Below are positions 14,412-28,027 of a DNA stretch of 64,000 nucleotides, piece by piece. The stretch spans positions 3,009,142 through 3,073,141 of the forward strand of contig NC_135565.1 of assembly GCF_964340395.1 (NCBI RefSeq). Reading direction: 5' to 3'. Origin of the DNA: Glandiceps talaboti (Eukaryota; Hemichordata; Enteropneusta; Spengelidae). Both the position numbers and the translations under genes were made by a program. The notes below the pieces were generated by a model that was given only the letters and a program-made list of their open reading frames with translations, made no database searches and was not told where the DNA came from. Position 1 is the first letter of the stretch. Each line of letters begins with the position of its first letter.

Positions 14412-17400
14412 TATTGTTCCTCAGTCTTCCAAAGAGATATCAACCATTCACTCCTGCCAATCACTGACAAGGACGGTGAACGGCGCTGTCGTGGCACATG
14501 TTGACATAAATTCTACAAGTATTGACATCAATGTGACTTGTCATATAGAGTGTGCAACCTGTGTTCTTGACATGCTATAGCGCTAGCCCAGTTTACAGAC
14601 AATATAGCTATTGCATGTGCAACCTGTGTTCTTGATATGCTAACCCATGGTATATAGACAATACATAAACCAACATCACTGTAACGTTGTTGTATCACTG
14701 TAAACAGAACGTGTATAGTACAGTCTGAGTTTAGTAAGCATTGTGTGAAAGTATCATCTCACTGTGGGTTTCATTTTTGTTAAAATTCTACTCTTTCAGA
14801 TGAAAACCATGCATTTGTGTCACTTGTTAAATTCCACCCTTTCTGTCCACAACTGTTCGCGTCACTTTGTTAAAATTCCACGCTGTCAAGTCGGTTTATT
14901 CAAGGTAAACTTCATTAAACATTTGGAGATCACACATGTTGATTGTACACCAACGTAACGGTGAATTCCCTAGCTATGTGTGTTGATTATTGATTTCATG
15001 GTAGAAACCACATTCTTTATATATATTTCACATTTCCTACTGGTGTAAAATTTTAAAGCACCCAATAAAAACTCCCGGATATTGAGTAAACTTTCTTAAT
15101 ATAAAGTTAATCCTCCTCGCATGTATACATAAACCAGTGAAGTAATCTCCATGGCAACTCAGATATCTCATCAGTACTCAATGGACCAGTATTTACAGTC
15201 GTGATTTTCAGATCGAAACCAACACATTTCATCCGATCGACCTGCGATATAATTATGAATTTACAAAATTGATCAAAAAATAATATCGAACATGTATGTA
15301 CTGATAAAGTTATTGTTAAGGTTTGCCAAACCAAAAGGTGTTGATTAAATCTCATCCTTTTAACCTAAATTTAAAAATTAGGATTATTGCTACGATTCTA
15401 GTCTAGAAGTAGTAGGGTAGGGTCACAAAGTTACAGGAAAACGAAAAACAAAATGTCAAATAATTTAGGCTTTTAACTTGACTGTCACATGATGGAATTT
15501 CTGTTTGTCTTTCTTTGTCTCTGTATGATCATTCTTTGCCAGGCTTGGGTCGTGAGCTTTGGGACCGCGTGGGGGTTCCTGTCATGATGGATAGAAGTGT
15601 CCTGGCGCCAAGTAGACAACAACGCTGTGATTCAATCTACCTCGAACGAAGCGATTTATTGAGTACTTGTATAAACATTGATTGAGGAATTTGACGATAC
15701 ATCACGTAGCGACATTTTAACCCTTGGCTCTTTCATCGTTTGACGATATCGATTTTTCTGGATCATATTTGCTGCCCCCACTACCGGCCATATTTGTCAC
15801 GACCTTCCTCAGGCTGTTCCGAGCTGTCACGTAACTACAAAAATAAAATCATCTCCAAAAAAACATTCTTCGACCTTCAACTTTATTTTAGACTCATATC
15901 GTACAAACTGTCATAATCTATAAACTGATATTAAAATTATGGATACAATTGTTTATTCAATATTTTCAGTTAGATGTATCATAATTGTCGTCATCTTAAT
16001 TTGCCGGGTTGTAAAATGATTAATGGTACACACATTTGACAACTCAAAAAGCAGTAGCTCACGAAAAATAGGTTAACACAATCAAAGTACTACAATAAGC
16101 TACTGGTCATGGCCAGTCCTAGATTCCATGTTTAAATGATTACCTTCAGTGGGTGTAAGTACTTCCAGTTTTGCAGCGTGACATACCACTATACTTAACT
16201 GTAAACGACTTTGTCAAGCTCTCGACACTGTGCGGTGCGAAGTGTTAGTTGTCATCGCCGTGTCAATAACCAAACATTATTGAGGTCTTTAGCTGTGTCA
16301 ATATTTGACTAAAGGTGTAGTGAGTCGCATTACGACAGTCGTAGTTTAGTCGTTCTTTTCAAACACAGTCAGCGATGATCTTTGTACCATCATCGATTTA
16401 GACCCGATTTTCAAATAGACAACGAGATTGGTAGACTGAAATCACAAGTTCCCGAAAATCGGCAACACTCCAGATCACCTTGGTGACAGTTTGCTCAAAT
16501 CTGAAATTTAATTCGGTACTAAAATCTAGTGTAGAGACCGGCTAAATCCTCATCTTTAGTTCTGAACAATTTGTGGTCATTATTTGAATAAAGTCTTAGT
16601 TTATCTTGAACACTTAATTTGATTTGTGAAATCATAGAAATTAATGAAATTCAAGAATCTCAGTGTCTACAGATCTGAGTATAAAATTATCAAATTTAGA
16701 AAAATGTTCCAAGATGTCGGTATGGTGACGTGACGCCTCGCTGGCACTGCTCTCGTTCATATTTATCTACTCCTATAATCGCTGTATAGAACTCATTTGA
16801 GTAACACCAATATTTGTTATCAAGTTCAGGTACTCGCTATTACCCTCGCTGTTAATACTGTCGTTTTTATATAGCTTATTGATGACAAGTTAAAGGGTAT
16901 TAAAGACATTCTAATGGCTAAATTGTCAACTTGAGAGTTGCTCTTAATTTTCATGATCCATACTATGCCCGACAACTTATACACTACAGTGTCTCTGTAT
17001 TTCCTACATTCAAGACGGAACTTATTTTGAAGAACGTTTGCTTAAAGAGAGTTCAAAGTGTCGTTTTGGAGATACTCTCATTGTACACGATAACTGAGAA
17101 CGGTAACTTTGTCATTGCTACATGTAGGCTTACTTCATATACTTAGGCTTACCTGGATGTGTACCAGGACGGCTTTATGCCCGTCCATCAAGTAATGACT
17201 TGACTCGCACAGCCGTCACCTTTGACTTGTAATTCAGTAACAGCAAATGTGGAGTAAACTATATTTAATAGAAATATTGACTTTAGAATACTTTGTGGCG
17301 AATTTAAATTTTAGTTTTAATGAAATTAAATGATAAGTTGTAATTTTTGATATATTGGTATCAATACCAAAAGTCACAATTTCAAAATCACCATAATTTA

Positions 17401-17464
17401 AGGACTATTCCCCTACCACATACAATTGTATGTTTGTAATACCGTGATTGAAATGGCATACCGT
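14412..17464. other. Gene-free stretch
   Basis: No supported gene. A short duplicated phrase (GTGCAACCTGTGTTCTTGA) occurs at about 14552 and 14618. Confidence 0.45.
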
Positions 17465-17767
17465 GTTAACTATACGATATACGTACGCGTGTCAACCAAC
17501 CGATATACGTGTCAACCAACCGATATACGTGTTGACCATTCGATATACCTATCAACCATCCGATATACCTATCAACCATACGATATACGTGTTAACCATA
17601 CGATATACGTGTTAACCATACGATATACGTGTTAACCATACGATATACGTGTCAACCATACGATATACGTGTCAACCATACGATATACCTGTCAACCATA
17701 CGATATACGTGTCAACCATACGATATACGTGTTAACCATACGATATACGTGTTAACCATACGATATG
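17465..17767. repeat. 20-bp minisatellite
   Basis: About 15 copies of the unit CGATATACGTGTCAACCATA, with variants GTTAACC, CTATCAACC and a leading CCAACCG. The regular 20-bp period is plain in the sequence. Frames through it give spurious Tyr/Val/Arg peptides. Confidence 0.97.
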
Positions 17768-19514
17768 TGTCAACTGCAATTAACAATAATCTTTGTATCA
17801 GTGTCATTAACAACATGAACAAGAGCGCAGTATTCGTCTGTGGCGGTTAAAATTCAAACGTCCATGTAAATTCTTACAAATATGGCCAAACATTCCACGG
17901 AAGTTATCTATATATATATATATATGTATATATATGCCAAGACCCATATGACCTGCTTTGACCGCAATTGTTCCATACACTCTCAACAGAGGAATTGAAA
18001 AGCATCGATTGCGAAATGTACATATATCATACTACTCCATGGAGTGAAGATTGTGAAATGCACATATATCTTATCACGTGATATGCTATCAGCTGTGCAA
18101 ATATTGAACTGGCCGTCCACTAGATCTAACAAGCGTTGGCTTAAAATGAGTACACTTCTTTCGTCTTTAAACTTCATTGCTATCAGTTCTGCTACGTGAA
18201 ATTGACACGGTTCAAACTATGATGAAATGATACATAAACTCAGCCGCCGCACTGATTGATCTATTATTATATTATATATATATAAATAATTCACACATTA
18301 AAATATACTAGAATTGATCAATCAATCAAACACCGTCATGACCCGATCATTGTTGGTATTCACACGACTTGTGTTGATATTGGAGATGAATTATGACTTG
18401 CAGACTTTAAACATCTTGGTCTGAATATTTAAACTAAATCTCAAAGTAATCACCAATTGTCTATGTGTCAGTGGTGATCACGGTACCCGGTCAGTTTTTA
18501 ATTTTGATACGTATAAAAAAAGTCGAGGAGTCCATGCTAGGTAATCAACAATTCTAACAACTTGAATGCCATAAGGTAATATATAGATTGCACTATAGTT
18601 TTGTCGATATTTGATGCAAGTATTTTCTCTTTTAGTAAAAGGTTTATAAACTCAGATTGTGCCACTTTAAACACGATAATAGTTAGCAATTATGCCACTT
18701 TTTTGCAATCTTTGTACTTGTTTAGATTCTAAACGACTACAGTTACTTCATAAATATTTTCATTTGAGAAAATTGATATCGGATATTATATTATGTTATT
18801 GTGTTAAAAGTTTTGATATCACTGGTATATCGGTCTGATTACACTCTCTGACAAACTTTTCAAATATTTTTAAGACGTGTGTTACATTTTGTCCATCGAT
18901 GGGGTTCATACAGTACGATGTGGTTTGGCCCGTCGACATAATGTACAACATATTAGACTCTCGTAAATATTACCAGTATAGCCAACCTCTATATCGTAAA
19001 TGACTGTGACGACAAGAACCGTTAGATTGAGAGATGTAGTCCACAGTACGACGGAACTAGTGTACTATCTCTACAAGTTGGAGTATCGTTCTCAAGTCAA
19101 TTTAATTTCAGTACAAATGGATTTAGTAGACTGGGGAGAAAAGTCCACCTTAGTGGTCAATCAGACCATCAACTTTACCAAAATTATCAAATATTCAGAC
19201 AATATGATCGTGTTATCATCCCAGTCATATATTTCAGCATCGAGGTATAAATTTGACTTTTTAAATCGGTGTACATAACAATTAGAACGTCCCATAATAT
19301 AACATCTACATAGCCTCAAGAAATGTATAATATGTTAAGATTGTCCACAACATACCATAGGGAGTAAGCGTAGAGGAGGTCTGTTGAGAGGAAATACGGC
19401 TCCGTGGTTTCGGACTGGATGCCGTTTCATGCTATTTGCCACAACTATTGCCAGTATTGGTGTCAATTTCACTCTTTGTTCTGAAATAGGTCGTTCTATT
19501 TTATCGCTGTATAC
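17768..19514. other. Gene-free stretch
   Basis: AT-rich, with short AT tracts at 17911-17935 and 18265-18290. No coding exon recognised. Confidence 0.45.
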
Positions 19515-19725
19515 AGATCACCTTGTATATATTTTCATATTCATATTCATTCCTATTTATTCAGATCGTGTATATATTTTCATATTCATATTCATACAGA
19601 TCACCTTGTATATATTTTCATATTCATATTCCTATTCATTCAGATCGTGTATATATTTTCATATTCATATTCATACAGATCACCTTGTATATATTTTCAT
19701 ATTCATATATTCATATTCATACAGA
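19515..19725. repeat. Compound minisatellite of two alternating units
   Basis: Units of about 35 and 44 bp alternate. Both contain TATATATTTTCATATTCATA; one starts CAGATCGTG and the other CAGATCACCTTG. Confidence 0.9.
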
Positions 19726-22205
19726 TTACCTTTTACATTAATTCTAGTTCGTACCCATCACATATACTCAAATTGTCTGATTTTAGGATCACCTTAGGAT
19801 TACCTTCAACATATCTAATAATAAGAATTTCTACATAAATAGTGTTAGGGGTAAGGTCAATAGGTGGATACAAAAAATAACTCTTAGGGGGGGGGGGGGT
19901 TGAGCCATTGTAGTTCTCAACCTACAAAAACGAGTTGACTGTTTTGTGTCCCTAAATACAAATATTTCTATATAAATGTTGTCAGAAATGAAAGAAGCTA
20001 TAGTAAATGCATGGCACTACATACTGGCTATGTATTCATAGCCGTATATCCTACTACATAGCGATTTGAATGATCGTGCAGTCTCAAACAATTTTTGGCA
20101 AATTTGATTAGGAGGGGATTAGTGGATGCGATAACTAGGCTTAACTAAAAAGATTTAGTTTTTCTTTCCTACGTAAACATTAAACTATTCGTCTATCCTA
20201 ATTGACGATCCACGTCACAATGATAAATTGCATATTTTTGGTAAATAAATTATACAAAAAATACCTAGAATTGTTGCATTGTGAACTACTTTTATTATAC
20301 TGATTAGCTTCAACTTGAACATATAAGGTCACTTTAATCGTATTTAATACGAGACTTTTTCTCGAAAACATATCTTGTTCTACTTCTGACGGTGGGACTG
20401 ACGAGTCAGTAAAATGATTCGTGAAGAGAAATACCAAAGTGAAATTCCGATGTCAGGCTGTTGATACATACTTCTGTCAGTAGTCAGTTGCCAGCTTGAG
20501 TGTTTAACCAGGAATTCACCTTTATGTTCAAATTATAGGTGTGGTCATTTTGAGGTTTTTTATGCTAGCATGCTCTACGCTTTGCTGTCCACATTACGTA
20601 CATAAAAATGAATGAGAGAAGTGCTTGTTGCTAGATCACTAAATTTACTTGTGCAAACATTTGAAGCGATAGAAGTTAAAAAACCGGTTTATCGTTGTTT
20701 ATCGTTATTTGTTTTGTTTTGCTTTGGAATGTAGTTTCGGATTCTTGTCTTGTTTTACTTTCTTGATTTTATGGGGTACCAGTGTTTTATAAAGTGGTAA
20801 AGTTTATAGCTATAACTAGTCAATCTGTACAGATCGTATTCTTCCAAGTTGACGTGAGATTCCTTGTGTATTTAGCCTCTTTCACGTGCACGTTAAACAC
20901 AATCAAAATATTGGAGGCGTATAACATTGCTTTCTTTCTTTGTTTTCACATCTTAAAGAGTGGTTTTGTTTCCAACTTCCACTTCGACACCGCCTTCCTT
21001 TCAAACAACTTAGAAAGAAATTGGATATTAAGAATTCAGATCACTCTTCAAGTGCTGACATAAGATGCGCTTACTTTCTATTTTTAGTAGAGCCACGTGA
21101 CTAAATCAGAGTGTATATTTGCACTGTGTAATCAGATCCCAGTATGCTAACAAACTCTATTTCTATATCCCACCTATACACTCTCTCTTATTGCTAGACC
21201 CTACCCGACTCCAATCATTGGCTAGCTGTCTACCATCCTGCCACAACCGTCTCTGTTGAGTAATATTTTAACCCCAGAGTAGCGGATCGTTTCAACTATA
21301 ACTTCAACGCGACGCCGTGGCTTGGTTGAAATGTGTAAACCATTTAAGTGTCTCACTCAATTGCTACTCAAATAGTGTTCTTGTCAGCTTCCTGACACTG
21401 GTTGATAGCAATATAACACGGTCTTTGTGTGGGTGAGTACAGAATGACAAAACTACCGTTTTTTAGTCACAGACTGCATTGTAGAACTGTCAGTATATAG
21501 AACGATTTTACGATACTACGAAGGTCGGATGTCATGACTTTTCAGGTTCGATATTGTATTGAGTTTTGATATACATGTATGGTATATACTGAATTTGAAA
21601 ATCAACTTCTAAAAAACAATTCCGTGTTTGTAGTTTAATCCATGTCATACACTGCACTGTTGTTAATATTACCAAATCATTCCTAACTTCAAACGAACTA
21701 GTGAAGGTATGGCTGAAGTCCGTGTTTGACAAAAAAAACTGTCAATGTGTACATGTTACTACGGACGTGGTTACATTACCATTGTCCAAGGCGCGTGGCC
21801 ATGCATACGATTTACTTTTAAACAGTCAAGTTTGACATTCGCATCGCTGTAGATCACCCTTGGTGTAAGTTATTTTTGGTGGCGTGATTACAGCCAGCAT
21901 TCAAAAAATCCCAAATCTAAAACTGATCATAGTCTAACATGAATAGACAACCTGCCCTAGTATTTACTGTACAATGAAAACCATATCACATGAAACAGAG
22001 CGTCATCTTGTCTCGGCGAGAAGACAGCTAACAATGTTAGATTTCATTGTCTGCTTCAGCTAACATGGCTACATCTTGTCATTAAAGATGACACAGTCTT
22101 CTTACCCTCATCGAATTGCTACACTGTAAATGAAAAAGTAATGAGCTACAATATTGTAGTATGTCAATGAAGAAATGTAGCTATATTAGTTCGATTTTAG
22201 TCTAA
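19726..22205. other. Gene-free stretch
   Basis: No supported gene. A poly-G tract lies at about 19888-19900. Confidence 0.45.
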
Positions 22206-22342
22206 GACTTGAAACTCTCCGTGCGAGGGGGCGGAGAGAGAGATAGATAGAGAGAGAGGGGGAGAGGGAGAGAGAGAGAGAGGGGGGAAGGGGGAAAGGG
22301 AGAGAGGGAGAGAGAGGGGGGGGAGAGGGAGAGAGAGATTGG
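22206..22342. repeat. GA-rich purine tract
   Basis: Almost pure AG on the plus strand, built of GAGA and GGGAGA words. Long polypurine tracts of this kind can form triplex DNA. Confidence 0.95.
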
Positions 22343-25014
22343 GGAGAGATGGAGCATGTATAGTTCCTAGGCTAGTATTAAAGATTGCTGTCGTTCCTGA
22401 TAATAAAATATAGCAAACGTAAGATTTTTTTCTGGAGACGAGATAGACTCTGTTCGAGACTGTCTACATGACTGTTCTATCATATCACAAGTACAGCCGA
22501 GGGCTATCGTAACACAGATCAGCATTGTAGGCTTGCATATGCCTCTGTTTTAGATGACATGGTTTTAAGAGATATAAACGAGATAAGGGGGATAGATTTT
22601 TCAATAAAATTTTACTTCCCAATTCTAGAAACATCGATTAGGTTGAGATCTATAAATCTAACGTCAATGGTTTTAATAAAAAAAACTGAAAAGTAACGAC
22701 TCCAAACAATGTCGTTCGTGCTGTCGGAATTTCTGTAATAGTGCCATCGACTTCGCACAGTAATGGTAGTCTTTGCAGAGAAGCAAACTGTGAACTGAGA
22801 ACTATAACTTTATAAATATAATTAATTATTAAGGCTCTCTCTGTAGGAAATGTTTTCTTGGGGAAGGTGATCTGACGCCTATTACGAAAATAGCTTAATC
22901 GAACTGATAAAATGAACACAGTTTGCCGCCATGATGCTAAAAAAACTCTAAAGCGAAGCCACTACTTGTGTGTGCAGACAGATGATCGGAGTGATTTAAA
23001 AGCCTGGAGACTGTGACACTTGTCCAGAATTGTATCGCCTATATTGTTGGCGTGACGAAGACAATGCTACACAGACAGCTCCTCCTCACATGGTGATATT
23101 TTGTTGGCACGTCAGTCCATGAATGTGCACGAATGTTTTCCGTATATCTGCCAGGGAATCGAACACATTGATCTGTTCTCTCTTACTGTCTCATAAATCA
23201 GCCTGCATAGGTCAATGTACTAAATGTCACTCGTCGCAAACTTGACCCCAGCTCCAACTACAGTAACCTGTAATTACTGTGTTGGCCCGTCACCGTCAAT
23301 CAGATAAACCAGTGTACATGAATCTACAGAATTTTCCGTGCAAAAGTTTGGGACTACCAACAAGTTCCCATGTACATCGTAAGGAGAAAGGGAGACCAGG
23401 AGACTATTAACATCATGGTATATTTGTAGAACTTACATTTGACAGTGTCAATACTCAAATTAACACGTTAGTCTTCAGTTCAGAAAAAATATGTCTACTC
23501 TGCCAGTATGGCGTGTCAGATAGACACAAAATCCTAGGCTAGTACACTACAAGATTTGAACTGTGCGTCCAATGATGTCAACTTTTGTCTTTGACATTGT
23601 GCATATCGGATACTTCCCGCCATTTTCAATTTAATAAAATTAATTATTAGCTTATAGTGTAATCATTTTAGACTTAAAACACGTGTATCAATTATGAATT
23701 GATACCAAAATTGTGTCTAAATAGTCATTATTTTTAATAAAGAACCATTAAAATCAACACCAGTCGACATCAGTAAAATGACGTCAGGTTATCACGTGAA
23801 CTAATGTACGAATGTGTGTGTCCTTCAGACATGATTGACAGCCCTAAATGCAGCAACTTATTGGTGAGAATAATTACATGCCTGATTGTCTTTAATAACG
23901 TTCCACAACCCCTGCTAGCTTTAAGATTTACAGCCACCGTGCCAGGATATTTGATAGGTGTTTCCACTCAGGACGATTCATGTGTTTCTTTTTAGTGAGA
24001 AACACCATAGCCCCACGGCGCCATTCACAGTAAGCTAAAGCACAACGTTAACATTCGAATCTTTCAGGTTTATATCATTATTCACACTATTGGGACAGGG
24101 GCAGTGTTTGTCTCAAAGGATCAAAGTCTAATTTCTAAGTTTATATTTACATACATACATTCGTTGTCAATTGATCATGATGCAACCTATTTATATAATT
24201 ATAATTGCATTGATTCAATGATTGTTACATTTATCCTTCACAACTTAAAGCCAAATTTCAAGGATAACATTTGTGGTGTGTTTATTCACGTTTCAAACCC
24301 TCACAACAATGTGTGAACGTATCTTGGGTCTACAAATCTTACACTTGTTCTGAGTGCATCAAGTGTGCTCGACCTCAACCTACTATATTGGACGCCTGTT
24401 TGAAAATTTAGCCTATAATATCGGGATTGAATTATGACCCCCTCCTGTACGCATTACAGTTTTTCATCGAACTGTGACGAGAACTCTATTGCAGTGGTTT
24501 TTGTGGAGTAAACCATAGTGTTTTCATGGCACATAAGAGTTGGTTAGGGGTATACCATTGATTTCGGGGGGGGCTGGAGGACTTTCGGAAAACATTGTCG
24601 CCGTCCAAAAGTAGGGGAAAAATATGCTGACAAACTCTAGACAGAAAAAAAATGTTTCTAAGGTATGAGCTAAAAAAATGTTGTGTTGCAAGTGTAGACA
24701 CTAGCTATACATGTCAAATTCCCAGGTACATGTGTTCTGTGGTTCTTTTCAAAGGTTTATACTAATTGTTGGCAAATAATGAAACAAACCACAACACTAC
24801 CATCAAATCAAATTACTAAGACTGTCCTGACTTAGTACCTTGAATGAATCGTGTAATATTTCATAGGGGTATACCATTTTTTGAAGAGGGGCATACCATT
24901 TTTTGAATAAAAATACAAGAGAAATCAAATGGTATGTCATGCAACAATATACTTTGAGGATTTTTCTTTGTCTTAGTTTTCTGAATTCAAATTTTAATTG
25001 TGATCAGGAAAGTG
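22343..25014. other. Gene-free stretch
   Basis: No supported gene. The words GGGGTATACCATT and GGGCATACCATTTTTTGAA recur at 24545-24905, probably fragments of a dispersed repeat. Confidence 0.45.
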
Positions 25015-25163
25015 TATTGTTATCACCTTGATGTGTTAAGATAATACCAGATGACACTTATAGGTATTGTTATCACCTTGACATGTTAAAATAACACCAG
25101 ATAACACTTATAGGTATTGTTATCACCTTGACATGTTAAATAACACCAGATAACACTTATAGG
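25015..25163. repeat. Three tandem 50-bp units
   Basis: TATTGTTATCACCTTG recurs at 25015, 25065 and 25115. The third copy has a one-base deletion. Confidence 0.95.
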
Positions 25164-25738
25164 TCCTTGAATTAACAAAAATTATAGGTGGAAATTCCCT
25201 CTTGTACCCACCTCCACACTGCTCTCTTATATTTTTATTCAAAGGTTACTTATTGTTTTCAAATCCTCCAGCCATCTTTCCCCCCCCCCCCCGAAATCAA
25301 ATTGTTTACCCCTTACTGTGCGAATGATATTTCCAGTGGAAACGTCGGTAGTGTCAAATGTCCTGACACTTGATAGTTAGGGCAGTGTCTTAGCATGGTT
25401 TTCTCTACGGGGTGAATTAGGACCAGATGCCAAGGCCAACATCCTTGAAATAAGTTGTTTTTGTATATTTTTGTTGGTGAGATGGATGTCACGTGATTTA
25501 ACTGAGACAGTGTCTAGTTATACATTATATTTGTGACGTTTTTAACAACTATTTTCATGAGCACGCGAAATCAAGTTGATGCTAGTTTAGGACCCCCACC
25601 CCCCAACCAGAGTGGGGGGATGGAGTTCACTTTTAGAGTTACACAGACTCGTGGATATCTACTAGTCTAGTTCCTATACGGTATCGTTACGATTTACACC
25701 CCCACTCGCTAGAGACCACCTTGGTATCCAGACTAGTG

Positions 25739-25800
<62 letters not shown>

Positions 25801-26766
25801 GGTGGTTTAGAAGGAGACACAAGTTCATGTCAAATTATAGCCCCGTACTCAGCCGTTTTAGATGAATGATGGCATAGACTACATGTAATGCGTCACACCA
25901 CCTTAATGGAGTAGTACAATCTTCAATAATCCACTTTGTAACTTTCAGTGTAATCCTACAATCCATTGATTGTGAATGAATGTTGACAAGTGTTTTGGCA
26001 GGTTGTATCGCTGGACAATGAAAGCAAAAAACGTAGTGAAGTATTTGTTGTGTTGTGTGTGCGTTCAATGCTATCAACTTGTCTTACTGTAATGGTTATT
26101 TACATAACGGAAGTGTTACAAAACCACCGAGACAAATGAACACATTCCACATTTAATAAGGTATAATAGCCAGGCTTTTGTGGTGAAGTGGTTTCCTCCC
26201 AACGCTATAAACAAAGCACAAACTGTATAATTTGATTTAAACTTTGTACGACTGCAATCGACCTCATTAACATTTCTTTGTTTCGTCAAGTTGCTATAAA
26301 GGGTACTAGTGTATGTCTGTCAACAGACTTGGTCAACTGGTGCAGAGAACAAAATGTGTGGTAGATGACGATCATGCTATTAGTTATTATTTGATACTGT
26401 TAGTTTTGTTCTCAAATATGAAAATAATGAATAATATGTATATACTGTAATTATACTATGCTCAAATCACATTAATACGCATTCGAACAGAAGATATGAT
26501 TTATTTCCCAGTCGTTTATGTCACGATAATGGGCGACTAATTGGTAGTAAGGTGATCAAAACATAGACATTGGAATTCTTTCCAGGGATCACAAAGACCT
26601 TGCAATTTACTCCTGGCTCTATTATCAAAACGTTAGTCATTTCCCCCACCTTTAAATTAATTTAGTTTGCATAGAATGGGGGGGGGGGGGTAATTATGTT
26701 ATGTTCTAATATTAATTGTGGCGTATTGGGGTGTCTGTTACTTTTTATCTTGTCCTCTGACTTGTT
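25164..26766. other. Gene-free stretch upstream of the RASSF-like exon
   Basis: Contains a poly-C run (about 25280-25292), a (CAGA)n tetranucleotide tract at 25740-25797 and a poly-G run at about 26682-26692. Any 5' exon or promoter of the downstream RASSF-like gene could lie here, but none is identifiable. Confidence 0.45.
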
Positions 26767-26833
26767 AAACGTAGTACGCATATACTTTAACGTAGTACAC
26801 ATATACTTAATCGTAGTACACATATTATTAAAC
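26767..26833. repeat. Three 21-bp tandem units
   Basis: The unit AACGTAGTACACATATACTT and variants occur three times. The frame open to the RASSF exon reads through it as VVxIYxN-type heptads. This is why the longer frame starting at 26696 is not taken as the protein start. Confidence 0.85.
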
Positions 26834-26848
26834 GACTTTTTTAATGAA

Positions 26849-26859
26849 TTTTTCAATAG
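26849..26859 (+). promoter_or_regulatory. Probable 3' splice site before the RASSF-like exon
   Basis: A T-rich run ending in CAATAG lies 7 nt before the chosen ATG. It implies an upstream exon that was not found. Confidence 0.45.
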
Positions 26860-26866
26860 ATTGGCA

Positions 26867-28027
26867 ATGGCCGCAGATATCGTCATTTGGATAGAAGGAC
26901 GTGAGAAACGTGTGAATGGTTTGACAAGGAAAACTACATGTGCTGATATTCTGAGAGCACTTGTACGTGGCGGTAAAACCATGGATATGGACGACTACAC
27001 ATTATATGAACGATGGGGGGATTGTGAACGTCCATTGTCAGCCAAGACCAAAATCTATAAAGTATGGCAAGCATGGGGAGATGAGCAAGACAATGTCAAG
27101 TTTACACTCAAGAAGTCTAAACCTAAACATGGCAGTGACAGTGGAGGGAAGGCTAAACGAACAAACAACGAGAATGACAACAATAATAGAATTCACCCTT
27201 CGAAACATAAAACTAGTCATCGACACAAAGAAGGGAAAGGGTCCAAGCATGTACTGGAGACATTGGAAGGTCTTATCCAGGTAGTTATTATGCAGGATCA
27301 TCGGATACAGGAGTTACTACAGAGAATCAAACATACAGATGAAGAAATTGAATATTACGAAACGTGTATTCACGTGGAACGACAGAAAGAAAACGGGAAG
27401 AATTACGTCCAGGATTCGTATCTCACGGATGCAGAAGATGACGTCACACCAACATCACGTGACTTGTCGTTGCAACAAAATATGGATTCATACGTCACTG
27501 TATGTGAAAGCCTCTTACAACTTGATCAAGAACTTGTACACAATGAAAACACAATAGACAAATTGACCCAACAATTGGAAATTGAGTCTCTTGGTTTAAA
27601 TTTGTCTAACAATGACGGTAGACACAGAACTGAAAAAGCCGAATCATTTGACGAAGAAGATAAAGGTGCGGAGCTTGAAGTGAGTAATCTGAAACACGAC
27701 TTAGAGAATCGAATACAAATCGGTCTTGAACAGCGAAAACAACTGCAACATTTGCAACAAGCTGCCCAAAACAAAGAATCTGTCTTAGATGCTAAAAGGA
27801 AACAACTTGAGTGTCTGTTATGTGAACTTGAATTACTCGACAATAATGAAAATGACGTAAGTGGTGACGTCACCATTGCTGATATTATAGATGGCACTGA
27901 CATGTTGAGCAAAGACAATGATAAAGATGGTTGCTATGACAATGAATCCGATGCAGACACTGGTTTGAGTTCAATGCATAGTCAGGATGATGATTCGCCA
28001 CTCGGTGTTGTCGAAACACTCGTTTGA
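26867..28027 (+). CDS. RASSF9/10: N-terminal RASSF protein, RASSF9/RASSF10 type
   Basis: Predicted 386 aa. Residues 4-83 form a Ras-association domain of the N-terminal RASSF class: the GLTRKTTCADIL strand-helix signature (18-29), ERWGDCERPL (48-57) and KVWQAWGDEQDNVKF (65-79). A Lys/Asn/His-rich linker follows. Around residues 130-190 lies a helical segment with MQDHRIQ and NGKNYVQDSYL, both close to vertebrate RASSF9, then Glu/Gln-rich coiled coil (about 205-330). The C-terminus has SDADTGLSSMHSQDD (361-375), the family's hallmark tail. Vertebrate RASSF9 and RASSF10 are scaffolds linked to endosome recycling and growth control; the role here is inferred. The start at 26867 has G at -3 and +4. 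TTTTTCAATAG/A just upstream (exon from 26860) looks like a splice acceptor, so a noncoding or short coding 5' exon is likely. RASSF9 versus RASSF10 cannot be settled by eye. Confidence 0.9.
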   Translation: MAADIVIWIEGREKRVNGLTRKTTCADILRALVRGGKTMDMDDYTLYERWGDCERPLSAKTKIYKVWQAWGDEQDNVKFTLKKSKPKHGSDSGGKAKRTNNENDNNNRIHPSKHKTSHRHKEGKGSKHVLETLEGLIQVVIMQDHRIQELLQRIKHTDEEIEYYETCIHVERQKENGKNYVQDSYLTDAEDDVTPTSRDLSLQQNMDSYVTVCESLLQLDQELVHNENTIDKLTQQLEIESLGLNLSNNDGRHRTEKAESFDEEDKGAELEVSNLKHDLENRIQIGLEQRKQLQHLQQAAQNKESVLDAKRKQLECLLCELELLDNNENDVSGDVTIADIIDGTDMLSKDNDKDGCYDNESDADTGLSSMHSQDDDSPLGVVETLV

